From NCBI GenBank assembly GCA_012295275.1, contig CM022671.1, forward strand, positions 12,962,678-13,022,677: DNA of 60,000 nucleotides. The letters are read 5' to 3'. Of this stretch, positions 1-17,489 are shown in pieces. Made by a program: the position numbers and the translations under genes. How positions within the stretch are numbered: position 1 is the first letter of the stretch; each line of letters opens with the position of its first letter. The stretch comes from Chrysomallon squamiferum. Its lineage: Eukaryota > Mollusca > Gastropoda > Neomphalida > Peltospiridae. The notes below the pieces were generated by a model, which was given only the letters and a program-made list of their open reading frames with translations, was not told where the DNA came from and did not search any database.

Positions 1-33
1 ATAATGTACAGTAATTAATATTTTACTTTTCAG

Positions 34-607
34 TGCACGACATTGCAGTGTAAAGACTGTGGGTATCAAATAGCCAACAAGACAGATGTGTTCAGCATGT
101 CAGAAGAAGGTTTGCTTGGAGCATTTGTAAATCCTGGTGGTTATGTCCATGAAATGCTAACAGTGCACAGTGCTAGAAATCTCTCTTTGATTGGAAGACC
201 ATCAACTGAACATAGCTGGTTTCCAGGGTTTGTTATCTGATGGCATGTGTGATAGATAGATAGATATAGACACACACATCTATTTTATGATAAAATTTTC
301 AGCTTAAGTTTTTTATATGTTACTAAATGATTTCTAAAAAAATTAATAAATTAGCACTGTAAGAATTTAATATTAAACAATTAGGCTACTATTAGTAAAT
401 ATGAAATTGAATTTTTTTCATATTGTTTGTTTCAGTTATGCCTGGACCATTGCTCAGTGTAAAAACTGTATGAGTCACATGGGCTGGCGATTCACAGCTA
501 CAGACAGAAAAATGAGACCTCAGAAGTTTTGGGGTTTGTGTCGTGGATCTTTGGTAACTGGCATTCATAATACAGAGGAGAATGAAGAATGGACTCCTGT
601 CATGTGA
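34..607 (+). CDS. CRBN: Cereblon, C-terminal CULT domain (partial gene, last two exons)
   Basis: Cereblon is the substrate receptor of the CUL4-DDB1 E3 ubiquitin ligase; its C-terminal CULT domain binds thalidomide-type drugs and cyclic-imide degrons. Only the last two exons are inside the window: 34-227 (after a CAG acceptor, donor GG|GTTTGT) and 436-607 (after TTTCAG, stop TGA at 605-607). Splicing restores the reading frame across SWFPG-YAWT. The exons show the zinc-binding cysteine pairs (CKDC near the start, CKNC in the last exon) and the three cage tryptophans (HSW, YAW and GW). Beyond FWGL the extreme C-terminus is short and divergent, ending in TPVM. The upstream Lon-like domain lies off the left edge. 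The position equivalent to human Val388 is isoleucine. I am very sure of the family. Confidence 0.94.
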
Positions 608-613
608 CCAAAT

Positions 614-619
614 AATAAA
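614..619 (+). promoter_or_regulatory. Candidate polyadenylation signal of cereblon
   Basis: An AATAAA hexamer lies 7 bases after the cereblon stop codon. Other AATAAA hexamers follow within the next 200-400 bases of this AT-rich 3' flank, so the one used cannot be decided from sequence. Confidence 0.35.
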
Positions 620-2385
620 AAATCAAATATAAATGTGTTAAGCTTAGCTCACAAAAGGGCTTTTATGTACACACTAAAATACAAGTATCACCAATATGTA
701 AGACATTTGCTTTTAATGCAAGAATGAATTCATACTTTATAAACAATTATATTTCTTGCAGTTATAAAGCAGTGTACAAGATTATGAAAAAACTGTTGAT
801 AAAAATACACTAATAAAACTGCTCATATACAGATTACAAATACATTATGTTAAGGCAGTAGTACAATTGTGTAACAAAAAATACCAGAGTATTAAGCCAA
901 ACACTTCACAAATATGAAAAAATTTCAAAAGACTGTTTTAATATACATCTGTGATTAAACTGGTTAATGTATTTTTGTTCTCGTCTGTAAATGGATCTAA
1001 AAATATAAGCTTTGTTAAAGATTTGATTAGCTATAAATAAATGAATAAATTAGCACAAAATGACATTAAGCACAAGAGATTCTAATTTTCTGAATAATTT
1101 TATTATTTGTAAATTTACTGTTTTCAGTGGCCATTACACTTTCCGATAAAGCTGAAATTTAGCATACTTTCCCAAATAAAAACCTGTTTCAGCTGTTTTA
1201 TACAGTAATAGTTGCTGTGGGTGTTTATTTTTTTTATATACATACGAGTAGATAGTTATTTTTGTATTAAATTTTAAAAACTCTGTATGAGAATTAGCAG
1301 AAATTGTAAAACATTCAGTTAAATTTCTTTTTAACTTGCTCCAATTGTTGATGTATTATTTATTTGATACTTATAAATGAGCACATTCTCAATCTTAATT
1401 ACAATTTTAATACCAACTAATTTATAGGTCTAAGTGATGCTCCGACAAAATGTTGAGATTGAAACATTATTATGGATACTGTTCTTATTAAGATTGGATC
1501 TAACTTTATTATAAACGAACGTGATATAAAAATGTTGGTAAAATTACAGGATTCTTATTTTTTGCTTTATACCATACAATTTGCCATTGTAAACATAATG
1601 CAATATCAAATTAATACATCTACTTTTATCATTAAACAATTACAGTATAAGACTGACTAGAGAACTGAAGCTGTTGGAGAGGTGGCTGAACTTTCCTTTT
1701 GCATAGACATAAAATACCTCCAGTCATCAGTCCAAAATATATTATAACGATGAAAATATGTATCAGAACTTTGAAATTTGGCTCTTTTAGGAAAGTTCCA
1801 CTTCTATCCTTCTATCATGTTTTAAACAAAAGACTTTCACTGTCTTTTTAATAATCACTAATATTTTACAATTATGTTACTCATTTACTAAATACTTGTA
1901 CTATTTGGAAATATTCTGATCTTTCACTTAGTAAAAATATTTGTTATAGGAAACATTTGCAGTCGAGTATACATAGTTTATAAGAATATGTAGGTGAATT
2001 TTACTGCATACATATATGTGTATATATATTTCTGTTTAAAAATGGCTTAAAGTGCTAGAAGACTTGTTTATTATTTACATTTTTTTTTTTTTTTTGTGTT
2101 TTCTTTTTGGTGGGATTAAGTAAAATAATTATATTGTAGTAGCATATGCATTTATTTTATTATTATATTATTTTTATAAATACTTGCTAAATTAGATAAC
2201 TTATTTTGCAGACTGAATTTAAAGGTATTATTTGTAAACTAAATTTTGTTCAAGTGTAATAAATACAGTTTATTTACTTAAATCTTATTTTATTTAATAT
2301 ACACGCATATATACATATAAAGCCATATAATACATACATATACATGATATTACTGGTTACAATCTTGGAGTGGCAAGTGACAAAA

Positions 2386-2422
<37 letters not shown>

Positions 2423-4066
2423 TTCCCCAAATTAAAATTATTTCTGCATCACTGAAAAGAGCGTATGAAAAGCCTTTATGATAATAACTTGAAAAATAAT
2501 GGAGAAATGACCATTTTATATTCGGAAAATTCCTATAATTTCGGTCTTTATTTTTTTCTGGCATTATTAAAATAGATCTGTTGTTTAAGTTAAATTTTCG
2601 AATCTCCCTTAAAAAGCAAGACATTTCTGGACCAATAGGACATCATGGTTTGTAAATCATAAACATTTCTGAAAAATGGACACGTAATAATTTAATTTGG
2701 AAGTTTAAAAATTTCCGTGAGACGGAAACCTCTGATCGATATCCAATATGGCAGCGTCGAACGCCGATTAGTGTTTACAAACATTCAAATACGTATACCT
2801 TCATAATGCAATCAATTCTATATGCATTATTAAAAGTAACTTGCGGAAATATGTATTTTAATCAATGCCTCGTATACATAGATATCTATTATTGAGTAGA
2901 AATTGCTGCAATGGTCGAATTTTTTTTTTGGGGGGGTAACTTTGATGTCAAACCATCTCGTACACGTTTCGTACTATATATTTTTTTCAGATATTATTAC
3001 GACATGTCAAGCCAAATTTTTTTTTAAAAATAACTAAATAATAATAAAAATAAAATAAAATAAATAATGTTCAGACACTGGTGTGAATATAAACTTATAA
3101 AGATGACTATTCTCATTAGGTACCATAATGTGGACTCGTTACTCTGCTAAAACTCCATAGCAGATAGTTCCGAGTACAGTTGTAAAACGATAGCTGAAAC
3201 CATTATAATAATTTTTTATATATATATTTATTTTCATTTTCAATGCATTAGAGGTCGTATTTACATGTAAAAACCAAATTGATCAAGTGTTATTTGAATT
3301 AATGCCTTGAAACATTCATTATAACGCTTGAATCAGTTTTACAACAGAAAACGTTTTTAAAAAATTAAAGGTCCGCCAACAGGCCTTAAAAAAAAAAAAA
3401 AAAAAAAAAAAATATTATTAAAAATTAAATTTTCACTCTTTTTCGCTAAAACAAAAATGTTCAACTTCTAAAACATGTACCTATTATGTATGAAAACAAT
3501 GAATTTCCTATTTTTATTTTTCAAAAATCATTGGTCCATGCTACTAACAGACGGCCATAAAAACTTGTTACCATCCATTATAATAATCTGGATGATTTTT
3601 TGGCTGAAGTGAAGCGGTAGTCACTACCGTAGCGCCCAATCCGTGAAATATAACTCCTTAGGGATGATAACTCTACACAGTCGTCTGCAGAACTAAACAT
3701 CCACATTAACAGAACAATTATCTTTCACGAACGAGAACTCTCGTTAATAGATGAAACAGGCCAAAGACAAAATAGTTAATTCAGTAAGTGTACCTCTATT
3801 AAGGTCTTCATAAAATGAACACTTTATTGAATAGATCATGCAAATTGTATAAAGCTGTCTCTTGAAATAATGTTTTTCTTTTCTTTTCTTTTTTTATAGT
3901 GACTTAAGGTTGATTTTTAAAAATAAAACGTCAAAATACCGATGCACAATGCGATATCTTTAACACTATTATACTATAATAGATATCTTCAAAACAATTT
4001 TGGGTTTTTTTTTTTACATTTGGGATTGGTTTGCTCTTAACTGGTATAAAATACATCTTCGTTAGA

Positions 4067-4123
<57 letters not shown>

Positions 4124-4423
4124 ATGCTTTAGCATTGCTAAATAAAGTTAAATATTGATCGATTGCTACTGATAATCGCGAAAGTCAGAAAAGTATGATT
4201 ATGATAAATAGTAAAACACCTGATTTATGTAAGTATTGGAGATAATAATACACTTAAAATATAACCATAAGACGAATTAAAATAACGAAAATGATTCATC
4301 CCCAAAAATACAAACAGGACAGACTTTAATTAAAAATAGGTAAGTGTTTCAAACATCTACTTCGAGTTATCTAACGTTTGGAATTCTTTCAGATTAACAA
4401 GAAAACTAAATTTTGTTGTAACT
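620..4423. other. Intergenic region between cereblon and ATP23
   Basis: AT-rich DNA with no open frame that I recognise. It holds an (AAT)n tract near 2387-2421, a poly(A) run near 3389-3411, an (ATT)n tract at 4068-4122, and a short perfect hairpin CGGTAG-TCA-CTACCG at about 3615-3629. A less AT-rich patch around 2700-2780 (with a YY1-like ATGGCAGC) and another around 3600-3740 could be regulatory or old repeat. The immediate ATP23 promoter should lie in the last few hundred bases, where I see no clear TATA box. Confidence 0.5.
4068..4122. repeat. (ATT)n microsatellite
   Basis: About 18 nearly perfect ATT units, roughly 300 bp upstream of the ATP23 start codon. Confidence 0.95.
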
Positions 4424-9306
<4,883 letters not shown>

Positions 9307-11747
9307 CTAGTTAAAAGTACTGAATCCCCTATGGTGTATGCAAATGATTTTTTCAAACAATAATTTTTTTTTTTTTTTACAAAGGATTTTATGCTGGAAG
9401 TCAATATGATCCGATTTTCTCCTTTGATTTTTGAAATTATTTTTTTTTTAAACAAATATTTGATATTTCATGACTGGTAAAATATCTGGAGATAAAATTC
9501 AATTTATTATCATTTTAGGTAGATAAATTAATTTTATTTAATTCTGAGAAACAATCAAACACTAAAATAAAATAACCACAAAAACTGCTTCCTTTTTATC
9601 ATAAACGTCTTATCACAGATTCAAAAAAATAATACAATCCATTGTAATACACAACATATTTACTGAACCAGCAGTACAATATTTATATAATACAGTGTCT
9701 TATCTGAATCAGCAGTACACAAAAGTTAAATACTAGTATTTTCAAAACAATATCTAAGTATGAAAACCACTTCCATTATTTTTTCTTATTTTTTCATTCT
9801 AATTTTATACCTTTTAAAAATTTGTTTTCATAACAATCTGTAACATTTCTTAGCCTATGTAAAGTATACAAATTAGTAAAATGTATTAGATTATGGGGTT
9901 TAAGCACACAATCTGTAACATTTCTTAGCCTATGTAAAGTATACAAATTAGTAAAATGTATTAGATTATGGGGTTTAAGCACACATATACATAGCAAACT
10001 AAAAAGGCATGGTGATTATATCAAAAAATTAAAGCAGTCTGATTACATTTAAAAAAGAACAAAAGAAACTCTATATATAATCGGTATAACTTCCAGTTAG
10101 ATATTTGTTGTTAATTGTTTAAACAATAACATTCCTTTGTTTCAAACATGTAATGAATATTTTTATATTTGCTGAGAAAAACAAATACTTCTTTGAAATA
10201 ATTATGTCTTGGACAATAGTTTATAATCAGTAAGATTTTAGTAAGACTGAACCAGCAAAGTGTAAAACAAATGTAAAAAAATTGATAGATTCCTGTGTTT
10301 TTGATTGTATTAAAAATAAAGTTAAATCAATTTATTATTAGTTCTAATAAATAACTTATAAACATGTTAAATGTTAATATATTTAATAAAAATTAAAAAA
10401 ACAAACAACAATCTGCTTCAAATATTAGGAACATAAAAATATAAACATACACTTATGCCTTTATTTATAATAAATTGGCTGTTTTAATGTGATACTATGA
10501 AATTACATTGACTATGTTACTAATTGTATTTAAACTCAAAAGGTACATATTACAGTATGAAATACCAAAAATGCCACCAATAAAAACAGAAGGGTCAAGA
10601 CAATTCTGATTTTGGGCAGATCTTGGGAACATGTACATGTCATTAATTTTAGTTTTCTTATTGTGCTATTTTTTGTTTGTTTGTTTGTTGTTGTTTTTTT
10701 CATTTCCTTTTTCCCTTTATCAGCATATAAATATCGTTCTCAAAAAATGCAAATAGACTGTTTTGGCAATGTTTAGAAATATTTTTATTATAGTTCATCT
10801 CTGAATGATCTTTCAACTCTTGTGCAACTTTTGGCCACATCCTATTTTGAAGGAAGACAGCAGAAATATAGAATGGCACCTATTACAACAGCAGCTATTA
10901 TAATACATGTTATTGTTATGCCTACAATAAGATCAACATTTGAATGACAGCAACAAAAACTCCTCCTCTTTCCAGCTGTAATCTTGCAACACCTCCATTA
11001 ATGTCACTGTCAACCTTAGTTCATATTGCAAAATTATCTAAATTACAGCAATACACTGGAATCAATGTTATTTAGAGTCATTTCAAAAGTGGATTTCTTT
11101 CCTTCAGTTGTTAGTCGAGTTTGTTAGACATTACAAACCTAAATTGTAATATAAAATCATGGTATCATATATTATAAAAACATAATATTTATTTCGCAAA
11201 ACAATATTTTTTTAAACTAATGTGAATTAAAAATATTTTTAAATGGAAATAGGAAAAATTATGAAAATAATAAATTATTATATTTGAGAGAATAAAGCCC
11301 AAAAATTATTATTATTAATTTTTTTTGTACAGTTTATATTTTTAATAACCTAAATGTCTAATATTTATGTGAATAATTTTTACATGAATATATTTTTTTT
11401 TAATGACAGTGATGTGCAGGAATCATTTGATTTTAACATCAGTATAAACTCACAGTTAAGGATGCTTTCAGTTTATTTTCTCCCTCAGACTTTGATCACA
11501 CCTCTAACCTGAGTTTATGAAGAGAATCAAATATTCTCTGTTCCACAATCACTTGAGCTTTCCTGCAGGACAGAAAATAAACACCTTCCACATTACATTA
11601 TACTTAGCAACTTAAAATTATCCCTAATCTTTATTTTAACGTGAATTTATGGTGATAATTACAAAGAGAAAAAAAATGTATAGATTGTTACTGAATTATA
11701 ATATGTCATAAGCAAGCTGTCTTTTTTTTTTTTCTCAGTTCCAGCTT
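9307..11747. other. Intergenic region between convergent ATP23 and DD3-3-like pseudogene A
   Basis: Converging 3' flanks with no recognised gene. It contains several AATAAA hexamers, the 75-bp tandem duplication (9834-9983), and (TTTG)n/poly(T) tracts near 10675-10700. Confidence 0.5.
9834..9983. repeat. Perfect 2 x 75 bp tandem duplication
   Basis: Two identical adjacent 75-bp copies (9834-9908 and 9909-9983), each starting CAATCTGTAACATTTC and ending GGGGTTTAAGCACA. No difference is visible between the copies, so the event is recent or the copies are being homogenised. Confidence 0.95.
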
Positions 11748-12820
11748 TCAGACTGTCAAAAACCAGCTACTAAAACTATCAGGTGTGCTGACTGTTCCTC
11801 CCATGTAGCCAATAGCATAATAGAATACAGGATGTGGGTAGACAATCACTCTGGCTTTCTGGTCACAATTACAGAAGTTTTTATTTCTAGTACTCATGTA
11901 ATAGTAAGTTCCTATCTGTGTTATCTTCTGAGGCCCACGGTCAAAGTTTGTTCCTGCATCATCTAGCTCAAACATTTCACCTCTAAACTGCCCTAATAAT
12001 ATTATAATAAAAATGTTCAGGAAACTAATATATTTTAAAACAAGGAACACTAAATGTGTATTAAAACAAATCTACATAAGTTAAAAAGATATATTTTTAT
12101 TATTAACTAGTATGTTGTTTCATGAATTAGGCCTGACATCTATATTGACCCAAAAATAATTATTATAATTAAGAATGTCAGGTAACAAATATATTCTAAA
12201 AAAAGGAACTCGGTATTTCCACAAATTCAGAAACTTGCATAAACTTAAAACATAAAATCAAAATATTTTTGCATAAGTTTTCATTTGTTTTAACAAAGGG
12301 CTTGTAATCTAATTGGTAGTCTACATTCTTCAATTAGCACTAAGGGATACTTTACATTTTATCACAAAGTGATATTTATTTTTTGAAAGATTGGCTTACA
12401 TTTTGGTATCTTTCTCTTCTCTTTTTTTTTTTCCATCTGATGTACATAGCTGGTGAGAGGAAGGCTAGTGACTCAAGAGACTTGTTTGACAAACCTAGGA
12501 ATGTCATATTTGAAACAGACATAGGGTAATTAACTGCAAAATGGCCAAACATTGGGCTAAACCCACACTGGATGCCAAAGCCGCCTTGGAATTTCTGTAC
12601 TCCCAACACGATGTTGTTACAGTCTGTACTAGCCAAACCGTGGCCATCATTATTAGGTGGATTTGCATTTGAACCAGTCCACCTGATAATTAATATAGGA
12701 AACTTTAGTTTTACAATTTTGTTAAGCCATTTTCAAACCATGAGATATATTCATTCATGTATTAAATTGTATTAAAAAGGATAATCAAAGGAATGCAAAG
12801 TTTAAATGCAATTTAATATA

Positions 12821-13042
12821 CAGGGTGGTCCAAAAGTAGGTGGACAGTAAATGATAACATTTATTTTGAGATTACATATGCAATTAAATTTACTCCAAAA
12901 ATAGGTGTATTAAATTTAAATAACTGTAGTTATAAAATTTTAAATAATACAGCACAAATACCATACTTATAATGAACACTATTGTAATAATGTAACCCTA
13001 ACCCTAACCCACGTACTGTCCACCTACTTCTGGACCACCCTG
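12821..13042. mobile_element. Mariner-like MITE, 222 bp
   Basis: Inverted ends CAGGGTGGTCCAAAAGTAGG and its near-perfect complement at the right end (CCTACTTCTGGACCACCCTG). The left flank is TA and the right flank is AA, consistent with a worn TA target duplication. There is no coding capacity. It lies in an intron of DD3-3-like pseudogene A and carries three telomere-type repeats near its right end. Confidence 0.85.
12992..13010. repeat. Three telomere-type TAACCC units inside the MITE
   Basis: TAACCCTAACCCTAACCC next to the right terminal repeat of the MITE; on the other strand these are TTAGGG repeats. Confidence 0.85.
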
Positions 13043-15919
13043 AAATAAAAATGACTTTGCAAAATCATTACAAAAAAAATGTCAGAAAAGGAATTGGTTT
13101 TTTACACTTACTGAATATGTACATAATCTCCTTCACTAGCCTCCAAGGTGTTTGGTACAATGTCATATTCCACAGCAGGGTAGACCTGTACAATATTGCT
13201 TCTTTTCCCTCTTCAGGTTATGAATAGCTGTTCCTTTCATCTTGTCTGTAACAAACTATCCTCTGTAGAAAACTGATATAAACCTAACTGTACCAAACTA
13301 AAATCATCACCCTACCTATACTCAAAGGTGTGTCCAAATTGAACAGTGTTAATGGCAAGTCTGAAAGAGAAATCTGCATCACTGAACAGTTTAACATCTG
13401 GATTGTTCTTCAACACATAACCACGGCTGCAGCTTGTGACTCAATCATCACTGGAAATGTTTTAACTGTTAATAAAAGATGATCATTAAACATGTTATAC
13501 ACAGGTAATGGTTCCGCTGTATTGGTCCTTTTTGCAGTTAAGATGATACATAATAAAGTAAATACCAGTAAACAATTCTTAAATTTATTTCTATCATATG
13601 CTTTCTATCACTATTATGGAATGTTACCTGGTTTATGAACTACAACTACATTTTGATGTAAGCTCAACAATATCCACCCCAAGATCTCATAGCTTCATTT
13701 CCCTTGTTACTCATTCTTATATATAATTTTTTTAATTAATCAAAATAGGGTTTCAAAAGCTGTATCTTATAGCCTCACAATGTCTAAATAATGAACTGAT
13801 TTTTACCATCCAGGATCCATGTTTCTTATTTGTATATATTTTTCATGCATTATTGATTATCAGAAGCTATTTTTCATTGGGGCGTACCTTATCCTCAGCA
13901 CACATTTCTCATGATTAAGATTAGATATTGTCCAGTTGTACATACTCCGTTTCTCTGCAATTAGGAGATAATCCATGTGAAGAGAATTCTTTCTATTGTC
14001 CTTTTATACCATTGTTATTCATTGGCCACTGGAATTTCTGTAGAAAAACAAAAAATAAAATAACAATAAATTTTAATATTTTGAAATAAAATTGTTATAT
14101 TTATTATTAGCTTTGTTTAGGGAAACATTTAATAATAATAAATACAGAAGTAAATAGACTTAAATAATATTAATAACAACAACAATAAACTGATAACAAA
14201 CAAAATAATCATCATCGTTATCAATAATAATATAATAATAGAGATCATAAAAAAATCAAACTTATTGGATCCTGACAGCATAGAAAGACCTTTAAAATGA
14301 TAGCAGAACCAGACTCCAGATTAATTAACAGTTGCATATGAGAGGAATTAGTTCCTAATTGGTTTTACTTTTACCTGTAACTTATAAGGATTGATTTGAT
14401 AAGTATTCCAAATATCTTATTATTGTCTTGATAGGTACAAGCTAAACTTTATTAACTTTTCATTTTTCATTTGACCTTGAATTTGAGCTTCTGACCCACG
14501 TAACTTTGAAATGACCTCAAGTTAACACTATAGTCCAAGATGTTGCCAACAATATATAAAAAGTCCAGAGGTGTATTTTTAGTTTAGTAGTAAAATTACA
14601 TTTAAAGCAGACACACCTGACCTCAAAATGTTCATTTATGCTGAGAACCAAAGAAGCATCACAACATTAGTTAAATATTATTTACCTGATCAGCTGTAAA
14701 CAGTCCTTTATTTTGCTGTTGTAGTTTGGAGATAGTAGTAGTAGTCTTCATTGATGCTGTAGTATCTGTGTTACAATCATTGTTTGCACAGTGAGCACTG
14801 TCATCAGGTACTGTTCTTAACAAAAAAAACACACACACACACAAAAATTATTTCAATACTTGTATAAAAAAATAAAATTACATTGTATTTCACATGATTT
14901 GTACCAAACTACAAGAACATTGGGTATTAGTATTTAGAAGAAGAAAAAAAATGTTTTCTGTACCTGGAGAAGCAAGTTAAAAATCAAAAATATTTTCTAA
15001 GATATTAACATGCAACTGAATGGAGATGTTGATGATAGATAGATTGATTTAATTAGATCTACTGTTTGCATTAATTAAATCAAGTTAATGATAACTAAAT
15101 ATATAGATTATCCTGCATGATGAAATATATTTATCACTTCACTAACTACAAGATGAGTGTTACTATCTGACAACCAATATTTCTGTTATGGGAAAAGTAG
15201 ATAATACCTAGGAATCATACTGGAATCATATAATATGATATAGCAGAGATTTTGTTGTAATGTAGTGTGAATATTAAAACATTCACAGAAAAAGTGAAAG
15301 CTCTGGTCATTATACCAATCAATAAAGGTAATCAAGATGTTAATTATAATCGTCATTATTTACCTTTTTGAGACACCATCTCTGACAAAATTTGAACACA
15401 TGTACTGCAGAATAATCTCACAGTGGCTATTGGCATCATGACATGAGTGCTGAGTGGTCCTGCAAACAAACAACTTAATGAAAAGAAGTCACCAACAGTG
15501 GGCATTGTTTATTATATCTGTTCAATTCTAAGGCTAATTTTGAAAAAAAGAATCATTAAAATGAAATAGCTTTCTAACTAAATTAACTGCACCATTATCT
15601 TACATCTGATTGTGACATGAAGAAACAGGCATGTATGTATTCATGCCACAAGCATGCATCCCCATATACACACATGCATAGTTATAAACACATTCACATG
15701 CATACAAATACATGCAAACACATATACAAACACACACACACAGTCATCCTAAATTATACATACAAATGAAAGATCTACCATTATAAAAAATTTACCATTC
15801 TATTCCCAGATGAGATCCTTCATAATAATACAGTGACCCCACATTGTAACCACCTCAATTGCTGTTCTGTGAATCAAACAACCTGCAATAAAATATAGAG
15901 CATGTTTTAAATTTAACTA

Positions 15920-16651
15920 CCGTATATACTTGTGTATAAGTCGAATTTTTGGGAGACTATATTAAGGTAATATTTTGGGGGTCGACTTATACATAGGTAA
16001 TGCTTTTGTAGCTGTTGCTGAAGAGTCGCCATTTTGACTATTTTTTGCTACGGGATGCATCTAAAATAATCGCGGTCTTTCAGCTTTTCAAAAATATAAT
16101 TTTATCGTATAAAAAATTTGGAAAAATTAAATAACAAAACCAAATATGAATGTAAAACATCATATTCTTCCGTTTAATGACATAAAAATACATTTTAAAG
16201 CGAGAAAACCGTCAGTACGGCGTCTTGCAGTGATCTAGGAATGCAGACTTCTCTGCCAAATTGCACTAAATATCGGTCCTAATTTCATAAACAAAACTCA
16301 CTTGTTTAATTGTAAAGAATTTGGTGAAATAATATTGCAATCGTCATTAATATCCACTACCGACAAATTTTGTAAATCATAGAACGGCTAAATATAACGG
16401 TAAGTTAGGTCTCCATGTTAGACCTATTACATTAAAGAGATACTATTTATGATACATTTAGGCTATAGTTATGTTACAGTAGGCGTACAATGTAGACCTT
16501 CATGGCACTGTCACACTGGTCTAAAAATAGTGACGGTGCCTGGAATCTACAGTCGACTTTTACTCAAGTAATACCTAAAATGACGCAATTTTTGGTCTTA
16601 AAATACACATCGACTTATACATAAGGTCGCCTTGTACACAAGTATATACGG
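15920..16651 (-). mobile_element. Pogo-like non-autonomous DNA transposon, copy 1 (732 bp)
   Basis: Terminal inverted repeats CCGTATATACTTGTGTATAAG and GTATATACGG, flanked by TA on both sides (15918-15919 and 16652-16653). It is an inverted and shorter version of the copy at 37994-38863. It lacks the central part that in the other copy encodes a transposase N-terminus. Strand is given relative to the transposase fragment in copy 2. Confidence 0.88.
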
Positions 16652-16993
16652 TAAATAGCTCAGTTACAGTGTTTGTTAAAATATCTTATTATCATTCTTA
16701 AAAATGTTTATATGTAAATTAAATTCATCGTAGTTATAAAAGTTTGTTTTACATTTAAATACTTGTTAAAATAATTTATAAACAACAGTTCTTCTTACTG
16801 TTATTTTTTAATATTTATACTTATAAATATTATTATATAATGGTATTTTTTTTTATGTAAACTGGATAACACTATGCAATACATTTGTAAAAAATGTTTT
16901 CATAAACAATTTAAATACTGCAAAGTTGGATAATTCAAACACTGATTTAATCAGAACCTCAGTCTATTGAGCTGAAAGCCTATGGATGAGTTC

Positions 16994-17183
16994 TGTTATG
17001 TTTTAACATTAAAAACATAAAGTTCATTTCAATTTCCAAACAATTTATTTCGTTTCAAAAATTGCTACAAACAAAACTGACGCACGCTCCCGGTGACTTC
17101 ATATAAATAATGTCCCCTCTTCCGGTTCCCTTAAACATCGTAAACTGTAACAATGTTAACTATAACACCATTTAAATACAACA
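16994..17183 (-). repeat. 3' LTR of the gypsy element
   Basis: 190 bp, TG...CA on the minus strand. It differs from the 5' LTR at three sites, about 1.6 %. It contains AATAAA on the coding strand as a possible polyadenylation signal. Confidence 0.95.
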
Positions 17184-17196
17184 CTTCCTCCCCTCC
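17184..17196 (-). other. Polypurine tract of the gypsy element
   Basis: GGAGGGGAGGAAG on the minus strand, directly abutting the 3' LTR; the expected primer for plus-strand DNA synthesis. Confidence 0.9.
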
Positions 17197-17489
17197 AAAT
17201 TTTCAATGGACCCACAAATTATGTTATATGTAAATTTCTAAAATAAATTTGTATGATTTACTAATTAGTAATAATTAAACAATGGAACTGTGAACTTAAA
17301 AAATAAACTTTTTTTTTCATTGGACACCATAATAGTTCAATTACAGTTTATCAAGTACATTCATTGGTCACGTATTGAACTTCAAATCACAAATATTATT
17401 CTTAAAACAAAAATATATAATAAAAAAATAACACTAATTCTACAATCTTTCAATGAATTCTGTATTACCCATATTCAGATTAAATCACT

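Noticed and set aside
2274-2624. 116-codon minus-strand frame
   Set aside because: It runs through an (AAT)n repeat that produces poly-Leu; low complexity with no homology.
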